In this document: positions 1 to 7,460 of the stretch, piece by piece
Layout of the letters: each line of letters starts with the position of its first letter
Numbering within the stretch: the first letter of the stretch is position 1
DNA from: Sphingobacteriaceae bacterium
GTDB taxonomy: Bacteria > Bacteroidota > Bacteroidia > B-17B0 > Aurantibacillaceae
Direction: 5' to 3'
Assembly (NCBI GenBank): GCA_025360355.1
Contig: JANYCL010000092.1
Location: 1 to 8,207 of the forward strand
Length of the DNA stretch: 8,207 nucleotides
The notes under the pieces: generated by a model
Told to the model about the DNA's origin: nothing
The model's input: the letters and a program-made list of their open reading frames with translations, nothing else
Databases searched by the model: none
Made by a program: the position numbers and the translations under genes

Positions 1-739
1 GCCAAATATCGTGTACAGTTTTTACGTTGTAATGTTTGATAATACGTTCAAATAAGATCTGGATCCAGGCAGGCACACCGCAAATAAAACCTACATCCCA
101 ACTTTTTGCATTCACAACAATGTCGTGTAATTTATCTTCCCAGTCTGATTTTGAGCGGATCTTTTTCCCGGGCAAAGTAAAATTCTGAAACCACCTTGGC
201 TGAGTGCCTGTTGTAATTCCACTTAGATCGCCGGAATAATATTTTCCGTTATAATTTAAGTTGGTACTGCCTCCTACCATTAAAATACGTTTCTCATAAA
301 TTTCTTTTGGTAATTTATAATGAACGGTCGATAAAATTTGTTTTAAAGTTCCGCGCTGAATGGATTTTATCATTTCCTTGGTCACAGGAATATGTTTACT
401 TGCTGATTCAGATGTGCCTGAACTCAAAGCAAAATATTTTATTTTTCCCGGCCAGCAAATATAAGTTTCGCCATCTAAAGCGCGCTTCCACCATTTATCA
501 TACATCGTTTGATAATCAAACACAGGAACTGTTTGTTGATACGCTTCCACGGGATCAGCTTCGAGTAATAATTTATCAAATTTATATTCTTGTCCGAACG
601 CAGTGTTTTGCGACTTCAGTAACAATCGTCTCAATTCCCTTACCTGCCGCTTATATGTGCTTCTCCTCTGAGGAATCCGTCCCCGGAAAGTAATTGCTCG
701 TTTTATTAAGGAGCCAAGTATTGCGTTGGGAGTATGCAA
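1..739 (-). CDS. GH3-family acyl-adenylating enzyme (auxin-responsive promoter family), 3' part outside window
   Basis: This reading frame stays open for 246 codons from a TTG at 739-737 to the window edge, so the C-terminal half is missing (the family is usually around 500 residues). The N-terminus reads NAILGSLIKRAI then RGRIPQRRSTYKRQ. Further on are TYICWPGKIKYFALSSGTS (about residues 92-110), with the Ser/Thr-rich SSGTSESASKHIP nucleotide-binding loop at 106-118, then MVGGSTN and GDLSGITTGTQPRWFQN. These match GH3 proteins, which adenylate a carboxylic acid and, in plants, join it to an amino acid. The acid and acceptor in bacteria are not known to me. No in-frame ATG occurs before Met79 (505-503), which lies inside the conserved region, so the start must be non-ATG. 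An in-frame TAA lies two codons upstream of the TTG, which limits the choice. It follows the M42 peptidase by 23 bp and is probably co-transcribed. The family is confident; the start is less so. Confidence 0.88.
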   Translation of the reverse strand, partial: MHTPNAILGSLIKRAITFRGRIPQRRSTYKRQVRELRRLLLKSQNTAFGQEYKFDKLLLEADPVEAYQQTVPVFDYQTMYDKWWKRALDGETYICWPGKIKYFALSSGTSESASKHIPVTKEMIKSIQRGTLKQILSTVHYKLPKEIYEKRILMVGGSTNLNYNGKYYSGDLSGITTGTQPRWFQNFTLPGKKIRSKSDWEDKLHDIVVNAKSWDVGFICGVPAWIQILFERIIKHYNVKTVHDIW

Positions 740-762
740 TGTTTAGTGTTTCTTTAAAATTT

Positions 763-1854
763 TTACTTTAGATATCTGAAGTCTTGATTATTTTTTATTG
801 ATTTCAGAGAGTGATACATTAATTTAATTACATCTTCCACATCTTGTTTGTGAACGCTTTCAACTGTTGTGTGCATGTAACGCAATGGAAGCGAAATTAA
901 AACAGAAGCGATTCCATCTGTTGCGTATGCAAATGCATCGGTATCGGTTCCTGTTGCGCGTGAAGCTGCTTGTCGTTGGAAAGCAATTTTATTTTTCCTT
1001 GCTGCTTCAATTACTAATTTCTGTAAATTATTTTGGACAGCAGGAGCGTAACTTAAAACCGGACCTTTACCACAAGCCTGATCACCACTTGTAATTTTAC
1101 TCATCATCGGACTTTGCGTACAATGACAAACATCTGTAACTATTGCAACATTTGGATTTATTCTGCGTGAGATCATAGTCGCGCCATTCAAACCAACTTC
1201 TTCCTGAACGGCATTTACGATATACAAACCAAAAGGCAATTTATCTTTTTTCTCTTTTAATAACCTTGCAACTTCCGCGATCATAAATCCCCCAATGCGG
1301 TTATCTAAAGCACGGCCAACATAATAACGGTTGTTTAATTCCATGAATTCATCTTCATAAGTAATTACACAACCAACATGCACACCCATCGCAGCAACTT
1401 CTTTATCGGAAGTACAACCAATATCTAAAAAAATATTTTTCAAAGTCGGCGTTTCTTCTTTTGCTGCATCGCGAACGTGAATAGCAGGCCATCCGAAAAC
1501 ACCTTTTACAATTCCTTTATCAGTATGAATGTTTACGCGCTTGGAAGGAGCAATTTGATGATCACTGCCGCCGTTACGACGTAAATAAATAAATCCATCT
1601 TTAGTAATGTAATGTACGAACCAGGAAATTTCATCAGCGTGCGCTTCAATTACAACTTTGTATTGCGCTTTTGGATTAATAACACCAACAACAGTTCCGT
1701 AAGTATCTACAAAATACTCGTCGATATAAGGCTTGATGTAACTCAGCCATAATTTTTGTCCCGCTGCTTCAAAGCCTGTTGGCGATGCGTTATTTAAATA
1801 TTCCTTTAAGAATTTTAAAGATTTATCGTTCAATAAAGATTTAGTTTTTGCCAT
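763..1854 (-). CDS. M42-family metallo-aminopeptidase (glutamyl aminopeptidase/endoglucanase M-like)
   Basis: This is a complete 363-residue protein, the usual length for peptidase family M42. These are cytosolic, co-catalytic di-metal aminopeptidases that often form tetrahedral dodecamers and trim peptides released by proteases. The expected metal and catalytic residues are all visible: His72 and Asp74 in EAHADEISWF, the bridging Asp184 in GRALDNRIGGF, the Glu218-Glu219 pair in QEEVGLNGA, Asp241 in VTDVCHCTQ, and His328 in RYMHTTVESVH near the C-terminus. There is no signal peptide. The enzyme should therefore be active, but its N-terminal residue preference cannot be read from sequence. The ATG at 1854 is followed by a lysine-rich start, and a TAATTTTG promoter box lies 36 bp upstream. 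The GH3 gene follows after 23 bp. Some annotators call such proteins cellulase M or FrvX; a peptidase role is the better-supported reading. Confidence 0.95.
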   Translation of the reverse strand: MAKTKSLLNDKSLKFLKEYLNNASPTGFEAAGQKLWLSYIKPYIDEYFVDTYGTVVGVINPKAQYKVVIEAHADEISWFVHYITKDGFIYLRRNGGSDHQIAPSKRVNIHTDKGIVKGVFGWPAIHVRDAAKEETPTLKNIFLDIGCTSDKEVAAMGVHVGCVITYEDEFMELNNRYYVGRALDNRIGGFMIAEVARLLKEKKDKLPFGLYIVNAVQEEVGLNGATMISRRINPNVAIVTDVCHCTQSPMMSKITSGDQACGKGPVLSYAPAVQNNLQKLVIEAARKNKIAFQRQAASRATGTDTDAFAYATDGIASVLISLPLRYMHTTVESVHKQDVEDVIKLMYHSLKSIKNNQDFRYLK

Positions 1855-1889
1855 AAGTTTATCAATAGGTTACAAGTCCCTAATTAAGG

Positions 1890-1897
1890 CAAAATTA
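1890..1897 (-). promoter_or_regulatory. Candidate Bacteroidota -7 promoter box for the M42/GH3 pair
   Basis: Read on the minus strand this is TAATTTTG, an exact match to the Bacteroidota primary-sigma -7 consensus TAnnTTTG. It would place transcription start near 1883, about 28 nt before the M42 ATG. No clear TTTG -33 element lies at the expected distance upstream, so only half of the promoter is visible. The 73-bp gap is otherwise AT-rich with no strong hairpin. Confidence 0.4.
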
Positions 1898-1927
1898 TCG
1901 GATTTTGAAAGGGGATTTATTAACCGT

Positions 1928-4900
1928 TTACGGGTTTCGTACAACGTAAATTATGTTGGAAGTCAGCTTAGTAGTATCCAATACTTCCAAGACTAAATTC
2001 GGGAATTTTGCAATGGTATCCTTTATTAGTTTCCCACTTACAAAATGTAACCCTGTCTCTCCTGTTTTATTAAAACCGGAAACTGTAGTACTTACAAATT
2101 CTGTATAAGCGGTTCCGGCTTGGCGAGTTTTTTTGTCGGCATCTGCATCGCGGATAACTAAAACACCATTCTTATTTATTTTCTGAGCTAACTTTTCAAT
2201 CACATTTATTTGTTGGTCCGGTTTTAAATAATGAAGTACATCACTGATAATAAATCCATCTGCATAAGGAAATTCATATGTAGTCACATCTGCAGTTTCG
2301 AAATTTATATTCGGTCGTTTATCAGCTGAATTTTGCGCAACAGCAATTTTTTCTTCATCATAATCCAACCCTAAAATTTCACGATGTCTTCCTTTGTATA
2401 ATAACATATAAGGTAAAAATCCGTAACCACAACCCACATCAACTACTTTTCCTTTTTTCGGCATCAAACTTTCAAATAGTTTATAATTACCTTCCATTGC
2501 TGTTTTTACTCTGCAATACCACTCTAAAAGCGGCCCTTTATAAATATAATTATTGATGAGACGCGAACGATAATATTTTACCGGCTCAAATTCATCACGC
2601 AATATTTCGTATTCCTGCCGCATATAATTGCAAATGCCTTTTGCTTTTTCCTGGTAAGTGGTCCCGAATTTTTTTTCATCTGATCTTATGCGTGGTAAAT
2701 ATTTCACCGTTAGAGAACCGTCCTTAATATGAAAATCTTTTTTTGTAACCGAGTCTCCTGCGCCGTGAATTAAAATTGGAACGATATCTAAATTTAATTT
2801 TTCTGCCAATAGAAAAGCGCCTTTGTGAAAACGTCCAATATCACCTGTAATGCTTCTTGTTCCCTCAGGATAAATTAAAATAGAATAACCATCTTTTATC
2901 AATGCTTCCAATTTTGGCAAACTTTCTTCGTATCCCGCGGAAACCGGATAATAATCCGCCATCTTTACGATCCAGCCAAAAAATGGTGAATTATAAACCC
3001 AATCGTTTGTGAACACAATGATCCTTGGACTCAACTGTAAAGTCATGGCCAGATCAATATGTGACTGATGATTCGCTACAATTAAAGCAGGTTTCGCAAA
3101 TTTTTCACTCTCATTGTTGACTATTCTTTTTCCCACATGTACAAAACACGCCAGCGCAGATCTAAAAGTTAATGCGATCAAGCGATGGAAAGCCAATTTA
3201 CGTTTCTTTTTCGTCGCGGGATAAGCAGTAATAATTAAAAATCCCACAAAGGTTAGTATCAAAGAAATAACAGTGAAGATGGTAAGACTAAAACCTGTGA
3301 TCAATATATATTTTAGGGTGTACGGCTGTAGTCCGCGTTTTTTGCGGTTCAACACCATCCAGTTAAATAATAAGGGCTGCACAACAAAAGAAACAAATAC
3401 AACGCAGAACATTCCTAAAATAGCAATGACAGCGATTGACTTTAATGCCGGATGTTTTGCAAAGATCATAACGCCAATACCAATAATTGTGGTGAGTGCT
3501 GAAAGTAAAATGGAAGTTTTAAAACTTCCTAAATTCTTTTTGCCGTATTTATATTCATTAGTTAAACCATCCATTATGAAAATGGAATAATCATCTCCTA
3601 AACCAAAAATAAATGTGGAAATAATAATATTGATGACATTAAATTTAATTCCGAAAATGCCCATGAAACCTAAGATCCATAGCCAGGAAATGAACATCGG
3701 AAGAAAATTTATAATTGCCATTTCAATTCTGCCATGGGATAACAGCATGAAACCAAATACCAAAATAGATGTGATCCAAAGTATGGTTGTGAAGTCAGAA
3801 CTTATTACATCAACAAACTGGGAAGTTAAATGCTGCTTATCGAATACAACAATGTCATCGTTACCCGAAAACAATTTATAGATCTCTTCTTTTTTATCCG
3901 CATCTACTTTTACATGCGTGACGATACTTGGCTTTCCGTTTACATTTGCAGTCCATTCTTTTAATAATAATTTGTTTAAAGTATCACCTTCAGATCTATC
4001 TATTGCCGAATAATTTTTATTTAATACGTCATAAAACGAAGCAAAGGCATCAGCTTTAAATTTTAAACCGGCACTATGCCTTATAATATTGTTTTGCAGA
4101 CTATCCCTTACATTTTTACTGAAGAAATTATTCCAAGCTGCTAATTTTTCCTTTTGTCCTTTTTCAGAGGGAAGAATGGTGCTAATAGAACTTACTTTTT
4201 TAATTTGTTGAGCTTGTTTTAAAGAATCGAGTTTTTGATAAACGTATTCGTTTAACTGCATCGCTTCCTCCTGTGTATTCCCGGTCGCAAAAATATAAAC
4301 CGAGCGTGCTGCGAAATGGTTGACTTCATCTAAATGTTTTTCAGCTAAACGTGTTTCCTCATCCATGAAACTCATTTTGTTCATGTCGCTCTCAAAACCA
4401 ACATTTGAAGCAAAAAAGCAAAGCACTATTGTGATTACCAGTGAAGAAAGCACAACAATTTTATTTTTATCCAGACGGTAATTAACTATTCTATCTAAAA
4501 AAGTTTCTTTGTGTTCCTTTTCTATTGGCTGTTTTCTGAAAGAAAATTTTAGCAAATGTGGCAATACAAAAATCGAAAACAACAGCGCTCCAATCAAACT
4601 AAATGCTGCAAATTGTCCGAAATCATGTAATGCTTCACTTTTTGTAAATACTAATCCGAAAAATGCCCCAACAGTTGTTGTGCATCCAATGAGCATTGGT
4701 GTTGTTAGATCTGAAAGGGTTTCTTTAACATCCCGTTTATGTTTATAATGCGTAAAAAAGTGAAGTGAATAATTTATGGCGATTCCCAAAACAGCTGCTC
4801 CTGCTGCAATAGCAATCGCTGAAACAATTCCTTTAAATAAAAACAACATCGCCAATGAGAAAACCATTCCAAAAACAACCGGTAAAAAAATAAATAGAAT

Positions 4901-5770
4901 TGGTAAAATATTTTTGAAATAGAAACCGATAAGTAACGCAATACAAATGATCGTGATCGTTGTTGTTAAAAAAGTATCCTTACGTAATTGCTCTGCATTT
5001 CCCAATGAAACCATGCATGCACCGAAAGATTCGATTGTGATTTCGTTGTTGCTTAATTTATGAGATGTGGTTCTTACAAAGTCGATCAGGGTTTTGTTCT
5101 TTGCGGTTTCGTTTGCAGCAAAAGCTGGCGTAATAAATAATAAAAGATGTTTATGGTCTTTAGTGACAATCGCTCCGTTATAAGTTTCAAAATTCTCATC
5201 CAGTTTAATGCTCTCCATTTTTTTAAGAGCTAACGGGACAATATTTAAAGGATCACGCTTAATATATTTACCCAATACCATTCCCGATGGACTCAGTAGT
5301 GCTTCATAATCTTTTCGTAATGAATATTGAATGCTATCGGGTTTAATTAAGTTCGTAATCCGTAAATAATCTTTTTCCGAAAGAAAGAACGGCAAATTAT
5401 TATAAAAGATATCGTAAACAATTGCCATCGTATTATCCGATATTTTGTATGTAATATCTGAATACGATCCTTTTGGCAAAGTTTGTAATGCGGAAAAAAC
5501 AGAATCACCTTTTTCAACTAATTTATCAGTGACATCACCCGAGTTTGCAGTTAAATGAATAACGAGTTTATCTTTTGACTTAAGATTATCAAGAATACTA
5601 TTAATGGAAGCTGAATTTTTATCCTGCGGGACAAACCGTGTGATATCTTCTTCGAGTTTGATCTTACTTGCATAATATCCTAACAAACCACAAAGTCCGA
5701 TCACCAAAATGGTAAAAATGAGTTTACGTTTGCTAAAGAAAAGATAAGCGAAATAAGCCAGACTATTCAT
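1928..5770 (-). CDS. Trifunctional MMPL/RND-type transporter - lysophospholipid acyltransferase - SAM methyltransferase
   Basis: One uninterrupted 1280-residue frame carries three modules. Residues 1-805 form an MMPL/RND-type exporter: TM1 at about 17-33, a large extracytoplasmic loop (about 34-265), TM2-6 (about 267-405), TM7 (437-456), a second loop (457-658) and TM8-12 (660-803). The internal duplication shows in GIAINYSLHF (TM4) and GLGDDYSIF (TM10). A further hydrophobic segment (820-849) leads to a PlsC-type acyltransferase: NHQSHID (900-906, the HX4D catalytic motif), YPEGTRS (967-973) and VPILIHG. Residues about 1065-1280 are a class I methyltransferase: VDVGCGYGF (1110-1118), acidic Asp1136 in LGLDYD, Asp1161, and a SDVLHYL segment. 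This fusion is known in Bacteroidota, sometimes within aryl-polyene/flexirubin-like lipid clusters, but no synthase or acyl-carrier genes appear here. By inference it acylates, methylates and exports an envelope lipid; the substrate is unknown. The ATG choice is supported by the short MNSLAYFAY leader before TM1. Confidence 0.93.
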   Translation of the reverse strand: MNSLAYFAYLFFSKRKLIFTILVIGLCGLLGYYASKIKLEEDITRFVPQDKNSASINSILDNLKSKDKLVIHLTANSGDVTDKLVEKGDSVFSALQTLPKGSYSDITYKISDNTMAIVYDIFYNNLPFFLSEKDYLRITNLIKPDSIQYSLRKDYEALLSPSGMVLGKYIKRDPLNIVPLALKKMESIKLDENFETYNGAIVTKDHKHLLLFITPAFAANETAKNKTLIDFVRTTSHKLSNNEITIESFGACMVSLGNAEQLRKDTFLTTTITIICIALLIGFYFKNILPILFIFLPVVFGMVFSLAMLFLFKGIVSAIAIAAGAAVLGIAINYSLHFFTHYKHKRDVKETLSDLTTPMLIGCTTTVGAFFGLVFTKSEALHDFGQFAAFSLIGALLFSIFVLPHLLKFSFRKQPIEKEHKETFLDRIVNYRLDKNKIVVLSSLVITIVLCFFASNVGFESDMNKMSFMDEETRLAEKHLDEVNHFAARSVYIFATGNTQEEAMQLNEYVYQKLDSLKQAQQIKKVSSISTILPSEKGQKEKLAAWNNFFSKNVRDSLQNNIIRHSAGLKFKADAFASFYDVLNKNYSAIDRSEGDTLNKLLLKEWTANVNGKPSIVTHVKVDADKKEEIYKLFSGNDDIVVFDKQHLTSQFVDVISSDFTTILWITSILVFGFMLLSHGRIEMAIINFLPMFISWLWILGFMGIFGIKFNVINIIISTFIFGLGDDYSIFIMDGLTNEYKYGKKNLGSFKTSILLSALTTIIGIGVMIFAKHPALKSIAVIAILGMFCVVFVSFVVQPLLFNWMVLNRKKRGLQPYTLKYILITGFSLTIFTVISLILTFVGFLIITAYPATKKKRKLAFHRLIALTFRSALACFVHVGKRIVNNESEKFAKPALIVANHQSHIDLAMTLQLSPRIIVFTNDWVYNSPFFGWIVKMADYYPVSAGYEESLPKLEALIKDGYSILIYPEGTRSITGDIGRFHKGAFLLAEKLNLDIVPILIHGAGDSVTKKDFHIKDGSLTVKYLPRIRSDEKKFGTTYQEKAKGICNYMRQEYEILRDEFEPVKYYRSRLINNYIYKGPLLEWYCRVKTAMEGNYKLFESLMPKKGKVVDVGCGYGFLPYMLLYKGRHREILGLDYDEEKIAVAQNSADKRPNINFETADVTTYEFPYADGFIISDVLHYLKPDQQINVIEKLAQKINKNGVLVIRDADADKKTRQAGTAYTEFVSTTVSGFNKTGETGLHFVSGKLIKDTIAKFPNLVLEVLDTTKLTSNIIYVVRNP

Positions 5771-5795
5771 AAGAGGTAAAGATAATAATTTTCTG

Positions 5796-5814
5796 AAAAA
5801 AGGGAAATTTCCCT
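5796..5814 (-). terminator. Weak intrinsic terminator or palindromic operator between hydrolase and trifunctional gene
   Basis: Read on the minus strand, AGGGAAATTTCCCT (5814-5801) is a perfect 14-bp palindrome, and its last T starts a run of six Ts (5801-5796). It can fold as a 5-bp AGGGA/TCCCT stem with an AATT loop followed by a U-tract, the form of a rho-independent terminator. The stem is short, so termination would be partial. It overlaps the hydrolase TAG stop (5815-5813) and lies 26-44 bp upstream of the next ATG. It could instead be a dimeric regulator site. Confidence 0.42.
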
Positions 5815-6883
5815 ATAACGAAATACTAATTCCAATATCCCCATCCTGACCGAAATAAGGCTCTACAAGGGTGATCACATTTTTCTTTCTTTGTTTGAAT
5901 TTTTTATCATCATCGAATAAAATAGGTTTGGCATGGAACATATCGTTATAAAGTACTTTTATATTGGGATGTGACCTGAAAACATTATTCATTAAAAAAT
6001 AATTATGCTCATGGACCAGCACTTTGCTGAAATTTAAATAAACTGCATTCTTCGCCTTGAACCAACCGGAATGCCTACCCAATTGTTTTCTCAAACCGGC
6101 TATTCCGGCCAAAAGCAAGGTGCGGTCGTGATTGTTTTTTGTGATATAGATCTGTTTTTGAATATTCAATTTTTGAACCCATTTTTTATGATCAAATGTT
6201 CTCACGCAAGCTGCATTTAAGATAACATTGTCGAATAATTTTGTTTTCACCTCAATGTAATTATTCTTAACAGCATCTTTTATTACACGATTCCCCAAAC
6301 TATGAAAAAGTAAAGACATTTTTATATTTTCCAAATTGTTCGCGCTTTTATATTTATCTAATTCATTAAATAATTTAGCTAACGACTTCGCCGCATCCTT
6401 ACTTTGTTTCCGTGCGAGTTTATAATTTTTGCCACCACTTAAATATGGACGATACGTTGGCCAATCGAACATAACTGTTACAACATTATACAATCTTGTA
6501 AAACGGGTTGCCCTATCAACATTTGCAGTAAAATCTTTTCCCATTCCTTCAGTATAAATAACCATGTCCTTATTTTTCGCTGCAGAATTTAAAGCTTCAT
6601 TCAGATCTTTTTTGGGAACGCAGATCCAATTATTGTGATCAAAATAAACTACCGAATAATGAAGTGTATGTGAAGTGTCCAGATCATAATCAAAAAATTC
6701 TGCTTTGTCTGAATAATAATTCCGCACGCTTGCAAAAACAATTGCGGTATCGCCTTCGGAAGGAGCATATTGCGGGTCTAATTTAATTCTGTCCCAATCG
6801 CAATGGGTATAACCTGATTGTGCTTTTGAAATAAGAATGGAAAAGAGAAATAGTGCAAGAAAATATTTTTTACAAGAACTCAT
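5813..6883 (-). CDS. Secreted DUF900-like alpha/beta hydrolase
   Basis: The 356-residue product begins with a signal peptide: basic SSCKK, a hydrophobic stretch at about 7-19, and likely cleavage around SKA-QSG (20-23). It is therefore probably periplasmic or surface-exposed. The core resembles the DUF900 alpha/beta-hydrolase family: a strand and turn at MVIYTEGMGKDF (107-118), VMFDWPTYRPYL (137-148), the nucleophile elbow LFHSLGNRV (192-200) with Ser195, ILNAACVRTFD (221-231), IYITKNNHDRTLLLAG (245-260) with Asp253 as the likely acid, and HEHNYF (291-296), where His293 or His291 would complete the triad. The usual oxyanion-turn His-Gly appears as Glu-Gly at 112-113. The substrate is unknown; ester or lipid hydrolysis is only a family-level guess. 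Its ATG overlaps the pth TGA by 4 bp (ATGA), which fixes the start and suggests translational coupling. A weak hairpin plus T-run overlaps its stop. Confidence 0.78.
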   Translation of the reverse strand: MSSCKKYFLALFLFSILISKAQSGYTHCDWDRIKLDPQYAPSEGDTAIVFASVRNYYSDKAEFFDYDLDTSHTLHYSVVYFDHNNWICVPKKDLNEALNSAAKNKDMVIYTEGMGKDFTANVDRATRFTRLYNVVTVMFDWPTYRPYLSGGKNYKLARKQSKDAAKSLAKLFNELDKYKSANNLENIKMSLLFHSLGNRVIKDAVKNNYIEVKTKLFDNVILNAACVRTFDHKKWVQKLNIQKQIYITKNNHDRTLLLAGIAGLRKQLGRHSGWFKAKNAVYLNFSKVLVHEHNYFLMNNVFRSHPNIKVLYNDMFHAKPILFDDDKKFKQRKKNVITLVEPYFGQDGDIGISISL

Positions 6884-7446
6884 TTAGGATTATAATTATT
6901 CATGCTGTTTTGCAGTCCTGCGAAAGCAAATGCTTTAACAGCTTCAGCTGCTAATTTTATTCTTTCGGATAATATCTTTTGTTCTTCGTCATTCCATTTT
7001 CCCAAAACATAATCTACCTGATAACCTTTTCCAAATTCGTTTCCGATACCAAAACGTAACCGCGGGTAATTACTTGTATTTAATATTTCCTGAATGTTTT
7101 TTAAGCCGTTATGTCCGCCATCACTTCCTTTCGGACCGATCCTTACTTTCCCCAATGGAAGCGCGAGTTCATCAACAACAACCATTAAATTTTCGACAGG
7201 TATTTTTTCTGCTTGCAGCCAGTAATTAATTGCTTTGCCGCTTAAGTTCATGAAAGTTGTAGGTTTTACAAGGATCAAAGTTTTGCCTTTGAATTTCATT
7301 TGTGCTAGATCAGCTAATCTGTCGCTTGAGAATTTAATTCCGGCTTCTTTCGCCATGTGATCGAGTACATCGAAACCAATATTATGACGGGTACCGGCGT
7401 ATTCTTCACCGATATTTCCTAAACCCGCTATTAAAAATTTCGACAT
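6880..7446 (-). CDS. pth: Peptidyl-tRNA hydrolase
   Basis: The enzyme cleaves the ester bond between peptide and tRNA in peptidyl-tRNAs that drop off ribosomes, recycling tRNA in the cytosol. At 188 residues it has the normal bacterial Pth length. Family signatures are intact: GLGNIGEEYAGTRHNIGF (8-25) with Asn11 and catalytic His21, KPTTFMNLSG (61-70) with Met66 and Asn67, VVDELALPLG (90-99) with catalytic-partner Asp92, and GSDGGHNGLKNI (107-118) with Asn113. The residue before Asp92 is Val where E. coli has His, a position that appears tolerant. Start: the ATG at 7446 gives MSKFLIAGLGN, the expected short lead-in. A plausible TTTG-N21-TACCTTTG promoter lies just upstream, inside the GCAAAG repeat. 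The downstream hydrolase overlaps by 4 bp, so the two are very likely one transcript. Confidence 0.97.
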   Translation of the reverse strand: MSKFLIAGLGNIGEEYAGTRHNIGFDVLDHMAKEAGIKFSSDRLADLAQMKFKGKTLILVKPTTFMNLSGKAINYWLQAEKIPVENLMVVVDELALPLGKVRIGPKGSDGGHNGLKNIQEILNTSNYPRLRFGIGNEFGKGYQVDYVLGKWNDEEQKILSERIKLAAEAVKAFAFAGLQNSMNNYNPK

Positions 7447-7460
7447 CTCTTTCTATTTAT

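Noticed and set aside
307..693. 128-codon open frame on the + strand
   Set aside because: It lies antisense to the GH3 gene, whose minus-strand translation shows clear family motifs; the + strand product has no recognisable features.
867..1094. Open frame on the + strand inside the M42 gene
   Set aside because: Antisense shadow of a well-conserved peptidase frame, with low-complexity leucine-rich translation.
1922..1931. CCGTAAACGG-type small hairpin at the stop of the trifunctional gene
   Set aside because: It has a 4-bp stem with a 2-nt loop and no T-run, too weak to call a terminator.
3273..4748. Three short + strand open frames (3273-3590, 3615-3881, 4509-4748)
   Set aside because: All are antisense to the trifunctional gene and have no start context or family resemblance.
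5777..5784. TATCTTTA on the minus strand as a promoter box for the trifunctional gene
   Set aside because: It deviates from TAnnTTTG at the last base and is only 6 bp from the ATG, so transcription would begin at or inside the start codon.
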